Shown one piece after another: positions 19,661-25,128 of a DNA stretch of 27,128 bases (within the stretch, counting starts at the first letter, position 1; every line of letters starts with the position of its first letter). The notes under the pieces are model-generated. The model searched no databases. It saw only the letters and a list, made by a program, of their open reading frames with translations, and was not told where the DNA came from. The position numbers and the translations under genes are program-made. The stretch is from JBOGIF01 sp050742415 (lineage in GTDB: Bacteria > Actinomycetota > Acidimicrobiia > Acidimicrobiales > AC-14): contig JBOGIF010000004.1 in assembly GCA_050742415.1 (NCBI GenBank), positions 1 through 27,128 of the forward strand, in the 5' to 3' direction.

Positions 19661-20250
19661 CCCCACGAGTGGGCCTGATCCTCGAACGGGGAAGCTCCGT
19701 CCGATGGCTCGCCGAGGATCCTGTCCCGGCTCACGGTGAGGTCGGCGCGACGGCTGTGGGGTCGGGCGCCACCGGCGACGGTGGGCCGGCCACACTCTCG
19801 CGACGACGGACAGGGCACGGGAACCGTCGTCGGTCGGACCACCATGACGCCCTCCGGCATGGACGAAGGTTGACGCCGGGCCCGGCCCAGGAGCCCCCGC
19901 CACTTCCGGCGCACGCGGGCCGCGGCCAGTGCCAGTGCCCGGTCGTCGTCGAGCTCCCAGCGTGCGCCGATCTGTGCGCCGAGGGCCGCCAACCTGGATT
20001 CCAGGACCGAGATGGTTGCCGCCTGGCGCATTACGGTCGTCTCGAGCTCGGCCTGGCGCGTGTCGACGGTGGCGTTCGTCATCACTCGGTTTCCCTCGTC
20101 GGGCCGCAGCACCCAGGTGGGAACCGGGACTTCCCCTTCGGACTGAGTGAAGTCGGAGAAGGCCGCCCCGCCGGTTGTCCAGACGGTGGCTCCGGACGAC
20201 ACTCTTACCTGGGTGGCGTCGATGTTGTCGTTGTCCGCTGTCGTGCACAT
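19627..20250 (-). CDS. Hypothetical protein with coiled-coil segment
   Basis: I do not recognise this 207-residue protein. The ATG at 20250 has a GAGGAG sequence about 8 bases upstream, and codons use G or C in third position like neighbouring genes, both of which support a real gene. Residues 1-60 are polar (MCTTADNDNIDATQ, then WTTGGAAFSDF). About 66-100 form a likely coiled coil (RQAELETTVMRQAATISVLE), followed by a basic helix (AAARVRRKWRGLLGRARR). The last ~80 residues are Pro/Arg/Ser-rich and low in order. No signal peptide or membrane span is seen. It lies where DUF58 and spoIIM would normally be adjacent, so it probably arrived with the insertion. It overlaps the 3' end of DUF58 by 34 bases. 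Confidence 0.5.
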   Translation of the reverse strand: MCTTADNDNIDATQVRVSSGATVWTTGGAAFSDFTQSEGEVPVPTWVLRPDEGNRVMTNATVDTRQAELETTVMRQAATISVLESRLAALGAQIGARWELDDDRALALAAARVRRKWRGLLGRARRQPSSMPEGVMVVRPTTVPVPCPSSRECGRPTVAGGARPHSRRADLTVSRDRILGEPSDGASPFEDQAHSWGHRPPVALISR

Positions 20251-20512
20251 TTCGGGCTCTCCTCGAGCTTGCGCCTCGGCCTGCGACCCGGTTGGTCCGG
20301 CCGTCGGGCACATCAAGCCATGGATCGTCGAACTTGGGTATGGGGAGGTCTCCCCCTTCCTCACGGAACCGCTCTGTGGCTTGATTCGTCAGTACGACGA
20401 CGACAGGGACAACTCGGTGGTCGACCGGTGATCGCGAGCAACGGACGACGGACGCGATGATGCCGGGGCCACCGGGTTGGCGAGGAAGGCGAACTGAACG
20501 GGGTGGGGCGCG
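20251..20512. other. Gene-poor stretch left of the FHA fragment
   Basis: No gene recognised. Frames are open on both strands (for example a plus-strand ORF 20147-20431), but neither translation matches a family and the base composition is less GC-rich than the flanks. There is an 8-bp inverted repeat ATCAAGCC/GGCTTGAT (20312-20319 and 20378-20385), and a GGGG/CCCC hairpin at 20342-20355. This may be gene debris. Confidence 0.35.
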
Positions 20513-20710
20513 ATGGCGTTGTGGGTGGAGACGGTGGATGGTCGCTTCAACCTCGAGGCCGAACAGACCGCATTCACCTTCGGGCGCGATCCTCGTTGCA
20601 GCTTCTGCCTCGACGAGTCGGACCTCAACATCCCCCGCTGGGCCGGCTCCATCGGCTGGCGCGAAGGGCGTTGGATCCTCACCAACACCAGTGACAGCCC
20701 GCCAACGTGA
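20513..20710 (+). pseudogene. Truncated FHA domain
   Basis: The 65 residues open like a forkhead-associated domain: MALWVETVDGRFNL, then FTFGRDPRCSFCLDES (the GR of strand 3), a strand 4/5 region where S and H of the phosphothreonine pocket are not preserved (NIPRWAGSIGW), and GRWILTNTSDS. It stops just where the last FHA strands should begin, so at least a third of the domain and any C-terminal part are missing. The break coincides within a few bases with the start of a kinase relic in another frame. It may still be translated but is unlikely to fold as a full FHA domain. Confidence 0.6.
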
Positions 20711-20859
20711 TGATCTGCGGGACACGGGCGTGCCTGGTCGACTTCGGCCTCGTCCGTACCCTGGTGGGGGACGCCTCGACGACGCAGAGCTGCACCCCGA
20801 GCTAAGCGGCGCCCGAGTGTTGGGAAAGCCCTCGGTACAGCCCGGCGTCGGACCGCTAA
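20695..20859 (+). pseudogene. Ser/Thr protein kinase relic
   Basis: Read in the frame of 20695, this piece encodes QPANVMICGTRACLVDFGLVR, shown here as the end of the catalytic loop (KPxNVM) plus the DFG motif. TTQSCTPS-stop-AAPECWE aligns with GTPxYMAPE, and SPRYSPASDR-stop-A with the SDxYxLG segment. Spacing from APE to the SD aspartate is the same as I recall for PknB-type kinases. Both in-frame stops are TAA (20803-20805 and 20857-20859), each at a position where a Tyr (TAC/TAT) is expected. The ATP-binding lobe and the HRD motif are absent, and no recognisable kinase sequence continues beyond about 20900. This is a dead fragment, joined head-on to the FHA fragment. Confidence 0.7.
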
Positions 20860-20951
20860 GCGCCATCGCCGGGCCACTTCCCGGCAGGAGGCGGCCAACC
20901 CGGATCCCTGGTGGCATCGTGAGCCGGGAGCGAACAACGACGGACACGCCG

Positions 20952-21125
20952 TTAGCTGTGCGTGGCTTTCTGCCGGGGTTCCTCGCCGAGGGTTCCGGTG
21001 AGGCCACGGGCGGCGGCGGCACGGCCGGCGGTGACGGCGTAGGCCGCGAACGCGGCGAAGGCCACGACACCGGTGCCGACGCGCAGCCATGTCGGCATGC
21101 CGGACCCGGTCACGAACCCCTCGAT
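20952..21125 (-). pseudogene. Duplicate 3' end of spoIIM
   Basis: The minus strand encodes IEGFVTGSGMPTWLRVGTGV and onward to GTLGEEP, identical in protein sequence to the last ~50 residues of the intact SpoIIM protein at 22185-23201, and then diverges to RQKATHS before a stop. Homology ends abruptly at 21125, so the rest of the gene is missing. The three base differences from the intact copy are all synonymous. Confidence 0.85.
20975..21125 (+). repeat. 151-bp direct repeat, left copy
   Basis: Matches 22199-22349 at a constant offset of 1224 bases, with three mismatches. Contains the 3' end of spoIIM (minus strand). The two copies bracket the module of two small genes and the VTT-like gene. 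Confidence 0.9.
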
Positions 21126-21146
21126 CGAGCCGGCGATCCCGAGCGC

Positions 21147-21338
21147 GTGCAGACCGAGGGCGGGGTGCCGGTTGCCGGGCCGATCGAGGTGGTGGAGCGG
21201 CACCCGATGGGTGCCACCGTCCGCCTCGTCGACGCCGCCCGTCCCGGCGGTGCGCCGGACGACGTCCTGGAGGCGCTCCTGGTCGATCCGCTGGCCGACG
21301 AGTGGAAGATCAAGCTCACCGCCCGGCTGTGGGGGTGA
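21147..21338 (+). CDS. Small hypothetical protein, possibly 5'-truncated
   Basis: From GTG 21147 this encodes 63 residues, containing PIEVVERHPMGATVRLVDAA and ending DPLADEWKIKLTARLWG. The sequence is compositionally balanced and looks like real protein, but I know no family. Support comes from the GTGA overlap of its stop with the next gene, the same coupling used elsewhere in this window. The start lies only 22 bases from the right edge of the duplicated spoIIM fragment and has no good Shine-Dalgarno, so the original gene may have been cut by that rearrangement and lost its N-terminus. Confidence 0.45.
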   Translation: MQTEGGVPVAGPIEVVERHPMGATVRLVDAARPGGAPDDVLEALLVDPLADEWKIKLTARLWG

Positions 21339-21943
21339 CCGACCACCGGGTAACCCGTCGGGTGAGTTTCACCGGCCGCGTCGGCCGCCGGCTCGACCGG
21401 CTCGGGCTGGCGGCCTGCTTCGTCTGGGGAGTGGCCGAAGCGACGCTGTTCTTCGTCGTGCCCGACGTCGGCGTCGGGGCTCTCGCCTTGCACCGTCGCC
21501 GCCGCGCCCTTGCGGCGGCCGCGGCCGCCATCGCCGGCGCGCTGGTGGGCGGGATCGTGTTGATCCTGGCCACCCGAGCCGCCGGCCCCGGTGTGCTCGA
21601 CGTGCTGGCCAAGGTGCCCGGGGTCCCAGACCGGATGATCGTCGCCGCCGGCGCCGAGGTGGACCAGCGCGGCGCGGTGGCCATGCTCCTCGGCCCGTTG
21701 CGGGGCACGCCGTACAAGCTCTACGCCGCCCAGATGACGTTGAAGGGCTGGAGCCTGCTCTCGCTGCTGGCGTGGACGGTGCCGGCCCGGGCAATCCGGA
21801 TCGTCCCCGTTGCCCTGCTCTCGGCGCTGGTGGGCCGGCTCCTCCGTCGTCCGGTCTCGCTCCACCCGCTGATCGCCACGGGCGTCTACCTGCTCCCCTG
21901 GTACGGGATCTACGTGGCCTACTTCAGCAACAACGGCTTCTGA
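21335..21943 (+). CDS. VTT/YqaA-like membrane protein
   Basis: A 202-residue membrane protein from GTG 21335 (GTGA overlap with the preceding small gene). Hydrophobic spans lie at about 24-48 (LAACFVWGVAEATLFFVVP), 62-85, 135-150, 155-175 and 180-197. The order of a VWGVAEATLFFVVPD entry, a re-entrant-like loop, then GPLRGTPYKLYAAQ, resembles the small VTT/DedA-related YqaA proteins, in which a conserved Gly/Pro loop plus basic residue follows the first half. I am moderately sure of the family and do not know the substrate; relatives are lipid scramblases or transporters. It lies in the module between the two spoIIM repeats and is intact. Confidence 0.6.
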   Translation: MTDHRVTRRVSFTGRVGRRLDRLGLAACFVWGVAEATLFFVVPDVGVGALALHRRRRALAAAAAAIAGALVGGIVLILATRAAGPGVLDVLAKVPGVPDRMIVAAGAEVDQRGAVAMLLGPLRGTPYKLYAAQMTLKGWSLLSLLAWTVPARAIRIVPVALLSALVGRLLRRPVSLHPLIATGVYLLPWYGIYVAYFSNNGF

Positions 21944-22158
21944 TCTGGATCGACTTCCGGGCCAAGGAGAGCAGTGGCCTCACTCCGACGCTCGCGAGGT
22001 TCGCCCGACCCGGGGTGGAGCCGCGTCCTGGCTCCTACGTTACGGTTGGGAGCGACGACTCGGAGTTCGCCGTTGGCGAGATCGTCAGCGTGCAGGAGAA
22101 CGGCGTCGTAATGGTGCGTGTTCTGCCAGGGCCGGCTGAGGCCATCTCAATTTGGTGA
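21940..22158 (+). CDS. Small hypothetical protein with probable CTG start
   Basis: The frame encodes 72 residues beginning IWIDFRAKESSGLTPTLARF and ending VRVLPGPAEAISIW. Alternating hydrophobic residues (SYVTVGSDD, EFAVGEIVSVQENGVVMVRV) suggest a small beta-barrel-like fold. No ATG, GTG or TTG is available at a sensible position. CTG 21940 sits in a CTGA overlap with the stop of the VTT-like gene, the same geometry as the ATGA/GTGA couplings of this window, so CTG is the best start. Otherwise the start codon has mutated. I do not recognise the family. It is convergent with spoIIM, 26 bases away. Confidence 0.45.
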   Translation: MIWIDFRAKESSGLTPTLARFARPGVEPRPGSYVTVGSDDSEFAVGEIVSVQENGVVMVRVLPGPAEAISIW

Positions 22159-22184
22159 CGCCGGGCCGGACGTAGCCGTGGCCC

Positions 22185-23201
22185 TCACGCGGATGGAAGG
22201 GGTTCCTCGCCGAGGGTTCCGGTGAGGCCACGGGCGGCGGCGGCACGGCCGGCGGTGACGGCGTAGGCCGCGAACGCGGCGAAGGCCACGACACCGGTGC
22301 CGACCCGCAGCCACGTCGGCATGCCGGACCCGGTCACGAAGCCCTCGATGAGGCCGGCCACGCCGAAGACCCCGACCAGGCCCATCACCACGACCACCGA
22401 CCGGCGCGCCTCCTCGGCCAGCGCTACCGATCGGGAGCGGTCGCCGGGGTCGATGAGCGCCCAGCCCAAGGCGAGCCCGGCGCCTCCGGCGATGCAGACG
22501 GCCGCGAGCTCGAGCAGCCCGTGCGGCAGTATCAGGCCCCAGAACCTGGCCGACTGACCAGCAGCGGCGAAGGTCCCACCGGCCACCCCGATGCTGGCCC
22601 CGTTAGTGGCCAGGATCAGCGCCGTGACGACGCAGAAGGCGATACCGCCGGCGAAGGCGAGGAAGCCGACCCGCACGTTGTTGGTGAAGACCTGCGAGGC
22701 AAAGGCGGCGGCGGGGGCCGACGAGTAGTAGTCCTCGAAGTTGCGGTCCACGTACGCCTGGCGGACCGCCGGCGGCGCGCTCGCCTCCAGGGCGGCGTCG
22801 GAGTTGGCCACCCAGATCCCCATGGCCAGGGCGGGGAGGAAAAGGAGAAGGGCGGCGACGGCCACGAACCGCCGGATCTGCCACAGAGCGGCCGGGAACG
22901 TCTCGGTCACGAAGCGCCCGGCACTGCGCAGGGTCCGCGACCGGGTGCCGTAGACGACGGCCCCGGCGCGAGCCACCAGTCGGGTCAGGGTTGCGGACAG
23001 GGCCGGGTCGCGCTGGTAGGTGCGCACGTAGGAAAGATGGGTCGAGACGCGCTGGTAGAGGCGGACCAGCTCGTCAAGCTCGGCCGCGGACAGGCGTCCC
23101 GGTGAGCGACCGGCCTTGGTGGTCAGCACGCCCAGCCGGTCCCACGCGGGCTGGTTGGCGGTGATGAAAGCGTCGACGTCGACGTCGGAGCGGATGCCCA
23201 T
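22185..23201 (-). CDS. Stage II sporulation protein M (SpoIIM/DUF95) family membrane protein
   Basis: A 338-residue polytopic membrane protein. An ~100-residue cytoplasmic N-terminus (LSAAELDELVRLYQRVSTHLSYVRTY) is the pattern of actinobacterial SpoIIM-like proteins. The membrane part starts near 110 (FVAVAALLLFLPALAMGIWVA), with FTNNVRVGFLAFAGGIAFC and LILPHGLLELAAVCIAGGAGL as family signatures. The gene keeps the order and orientation of the M. tuberculosis cluster (DUF58 plus, SpoIIM minus, RDD plus; compare Rv3693-Rv3695), but is separated from DUF58 by 2.5 kb of other DNA. Not evidence for sporulation; the family is widespread in non-sporulating actinobacteria. A TAGGGT hexamer lies 4 bases before the ATG. 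Its 3' end is one copy of the 151-bp repeat. Confidence 0.92.
   Translation of the reverse strand: MGIRSDVDVDAFITANQPAWDRLGVLTTKAGRSPGRLSAAELDELVRLYQRVSTHLSYVRTYQRDPALSATLTRLVARAGAVVYGTRSRTLRSAGRFVTETFPAALWQIRRFVAVAALLLFLPALAMGIWVANSDAALEASAPPAVRQAYVDRNFEDYYSSAPAAAFASQVFTNNVRVGFLAFAGGIAFCVVTALILATNGASIGVAGGTFAAAGQSARFWGLILPHGLLELAAVCIAGGAGLALGWALIDPGDRSRSVALAEEARRSVVVVMGLVGVFGVAGLIEGFVTGSGMPTWLRVGTGVVAFAAFAAYAVTAGRAAAARGLTGTLGEEPLPSA
22199..22349 (+). repeat. 151-bp direct repeat, right copy
   Basis: The resident copy, inside the intact spoIIM gene. Matches 20975-21125 with mismatches only at third codon positions of the spoIIM frame (synonymous Arg, Thr and Gly codons). Confidence 0.9.
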
Positions 23202-23204
23202 TTG

Positions 23205-23211
23205 TACCCTA
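23205..23211. promoter_or_regulatory. Symmetric TACCCTA: overlapping divergent -10 elements
   Basis: TACCCTA gives TACCCT on the plus strand, 7 bases before the RDD ATG, and TAGGGT on the minus strand, 4 bases before the spoIIM ATG. It sits in a near-palindrome GTACCCTAGGGAC that fills most of the 16-base gap. Predicted plus start is 23217. The spoIIM spacing is shorter than ideal. Confidence 0.5.
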
Positions 23212-23217
23212 GGGACG

Positions 23218-23982
23218 ATGTCGGCCCTGCCCTTCGTCGATCCCCTCGTCACACCCGAGGCCGTGCCCCTCGATCTCGAGCCGGCTGGGATCGGCTCGCG
23301 CTTTCTCGCACTGGGGATCGACTGGGCAGTGCAGGCGGCGGTGGCGCTGGCGCTCGTCCTCGGCATGAGCGTGTTCCTCGACGACTCCTCGGGCGGTGCC
23401 GGTCTAGCCGTGCTCCTGGTGCTGGGGTCCCTGGTGGTGTTCGGGTACCCGGCGATCCTCGAGACGCTGTGGCGGGGGCGCACGCTGGGAAAGGCCGCAC
23501 TCGGGCTCCGGGTGGTGACCGTGGAAGGTGGCCAGGTCCGCCTGCGCCACGCCCTCATCCGAGCCGCTTTCGGGATCATCGACTTCGTGTTCACGACCGG
23601 CGGCGCGGCTGTGATCTGCGCGCTGGCCACCCGGCGCAGCCAGCGCCTGGGCGACCTCGCCGCCGGCACCCTGGTGTTGCGGGAGCGGTCCGGGATGCGG
23701 GCGCCCACGGCGGTCCGCTTCACGCCACCGCCGGGGGCCGAGGACTACGTAGCGGGGCTCGATGTGGCCGGGCTCGGCAACGACCACTACCTGGCGGTCC
23801 GGGCCTTTCTCCTGCGTGCGCCCGCCCTGCGGCCCGAGGTGCGCTACCGGCTGGCCGTGACCCTGGCGAATCCCATCTCCGCCCGCGTGCGCCCCCCGCC
23901 CCCGCCGGGGATCCATCCCGAGACGTTCCTGGCCGCGGTCGCCGCCGCCTACCAGGCCCGGTCTTCGGGTTCTGCCGCGTAG
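23218..23982 (+). CDS. RDD-family membrane protein
   Basis: A 254-residue protein with the RDD layout: GIGSRFLALGIDWAVQ carries the conserved R28 and D35 at the start of the first membrane helix. A second span follows at about 60-80, then GRTLGKAALGLRVVTVEGG, a third span near 118-138, and RRSQRLGDLAAGTLVLRE closing the domain. The last ~90 residues form a soluble extension (AEDYVAGLDVAGLGNDHYLAVRAFL) common in actinobacterial RDD proteins of MoxR clusters. Corresponds by order to Rv3695. The true ATG is 23218; the frame is open upstream into spoIIM antisense sequence. A TACCCT hexamer supports this start. Confidence 0.93.
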   Translation: MSALPFVDPLVTPEAVPLDLEPAGIGSRFLALGIDWAVQAAVALALVLGMSVFLDDSSGGAGLAVLLVLGSLVVFGYPAILETLWRGRTLGKAALGLRVVTVEGGQVRLRHALIRAAFGIIDFVFTTGGAAVICALATRRSQRLGDLAAGTLVLRERSGMRAPTAVRFTPPPGAEDYVAGLDVAGLGNDHYLAVRAFLLRAPALRPEVRYRLAVTLANPISARVRPPPPPGIHPETFLAAVAAAYQARSSGSAA

Positions 23983-24007
23983 CAGCGGGGGCCGCGTAGC
24001 CTTCAGG
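23974..24007 (+). repeat. 17-bp direct repeat at the RDD/iscS junction
   Basis: GCCGCGTAGC occurs at 23974-23983 and 23991-24000, a 17-base period. The first copy includes the RDD stop codon (TAG 23980-23982). In the second copy the same TAG is the start of the TAGCCT hexamer in front of the next gene. Confidence 0.6.
23997..24002 (+). promoter_or_regulatory. Predicted -10 element of iscS (TAGCCT)
   Basis: TAGCCT is followed by 7 bases and the GTG at 24010, predicting transcription from 24009, one base before the start codon. Confidence 0.45.
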
Positions 24008-24009
24008 GC

Positions 24010-25128
24010 GTGATCGCCTACCTCGACCACGCGGCAACGACGCCGATGCGGCCCGAGGCCGTCGAGGCCATGCTGCCGTTCCTGGCCGAGCGCTTCGGCA
24101 ATCCTTCGGGCGCCCACGCCGTGGCGCGCGAGGCTCGCAAGGCGTTGGACGAGGCGCGCGAGGTGGTGGCCGAGTGCCTGGGCGCGGCGCCGGGAGAGGT
24201 CGTCCTCACCGGTAGCGGCACGGAGGCGGACAACCTCGCCGTCACCGGCGCCCATGCCGTCAACCCCGGCCGGGTGCTGGCGAGCGCTATCGAGCATCAC
24301 GCCGTGTTGCACGCCGCGCTTCCTCTCGGCGGGAGGACTGTCCCGGTGACGGCCCGAGGCGTCGTGGACCTCGACGCCCTCGAGAACATGCTCGACGACA
24401 CCGTCTCGGTGGTTTCAGTGATGCTGGCCAACAACGAGGTCGGAACCGTCCAGCCGCTGGTCGAGGTCGCCGAGATCGTGCGCCGGCGTGCACCCCGGTC
24501 GGTCCTGCACACCGACGCCGTGCAGGCCTTCCCGTGGGTCGACGTGGCCCGGCTGGCGGCCCCCGCGGGGCTGGTCGCGGTCAGCGCCCACAAGTTCGGC
24601 GGGCCGAAGGGCGTGGGCGCCCTGGTCGTGCGCCGGGGGGTAGCTCTGGCCCCGATCATCCACGGCGGCGGCCAGGAGCGCGACCGGCGCAGCGGCACCC
24701 ACAACGTGGCGGGCGTCGTGGCCATGGCCGCGGCCATGCAGGCGGCGGTTGCCGAGCGCGAAGCGGTGGTGGCGAGGGTGTCGCGGCTGCGCGACCGGCT
24801 CGCCGAGGGGTTGCTGGCCTCGATCGCGGGCGTGGTCGAGACCGGTGACCGGGCAGCCAAAGTGGCCGGGAACTGCCACCTCTGCTTCGAAGGGGTGGAG
24901 GCCGAGGCTCTGCTGCTGCTGCTCGACGCCGAGGGCGTGTGCGCGTCGGCCGGCTCGTCGTGCGCCAGCGGGGCGGCCGAGCAGTCGCACGTGCTGGCGG
25001 CGATGGGAGTCGACCGCCGCCTGGCGGCCGGGGCGCTGCGGTTGTCGCTCGGGAGCACCACCACCGAAGCCGACGTCGACCTCGCCCTGGCGGCGGTGCC
25101 GCCGGCCGTAGCCCGCCTGCGCACGTGA
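24010..25128 (+). CDS. iscS: Cysteine desulfurase (IscS/NifS)
   Basis: A 372-residue class V aminotransferase-fold PLP enzyme that removes sulfur from cysteine to form an enzyme persulfide. Signatures are YLDHAATTPMRPEAVEAM, GSGTEADNLA, H97 in IEHHAVLH, NNEVGTVQP, HTDAVQAFPW and SAHKFGGPKGVGAL with PLP lysine K195. The persulfide cysteine is C318 in GSSCASGAAEQSHVL, and the short loop fits group I (IscS/NifS) enzymes. The stop overlaps mnmA (GTGA), so the main job is probably sulfur supply for tRNA 2-thiouridine, and perhaps Fe-S assembly with the NifU protein at 4825. GTG 24010 was chosen because YLDHAATT must lie at the very start and TAGCCT lies just upstream. M. tuberculosis also has iscS next to trmU. 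Confidence 0.95.
   Translation: MIAYLDHAATTPMRPEAVEAMLPFLAERFGNPSGAHAVAREARKALDEAREVVAECLGAAPGEVVLTGSGTEADNLAVTGAHAVNPGRVLASAIEHHAVLHAALPLGGRTVPVTARGVVDLDALENMLDDTVSVVSVMLANNEVGTVQPLVEVAEIVRRRAPRSVLHTDAVQAFPWVDVARLAAPAGLVAVSAHKFGGPKGVGALVVRRGVALAPIIHGGGQERDRRSGTHNVAGVVAMAAAMQAAVAEREAVVARVSRLRDRLAEGLLASIAGVVETGDRAAKVAGNCHLCFEGVEAEALLLLLDAEGVCASAGSSCASGAAEQSHVLAAMGVDRRLAAGALRLSLGSTTTEADVDLALAAVPPAVARLRT

Noticed and set aside
20342..20355. GGGGAG-GT-CTCCCC hairpin
   Set aside because: No gene ends beside it on either strand and the full stem leaves a 2-base loop. Not callable as a terminator.
20147..20431. 94-codon plus-strand frame over the start of the minus-strand gene
   Set aside because: No recognisable family, overlaps the better-supported minus-strand gene, and lacks a good ribosome site. 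It could be debris.
20800..20862. GCTAAGCG at both kinase stops as a modified motif causing systematic base-call errors
   Set aside because: The presumed original GCTACGCG occurs intact elsewhere in the window (for example near 10732 and 25873), so a motif-wide error is not supported, though raw reads were not available.
22185..23201. SpoIIM as evidence for endospore formation
   Set aside because: SpoIIM/DUF95 membrane proteins are common in non-sporulating actinobacteria as part of MoxR clusters.
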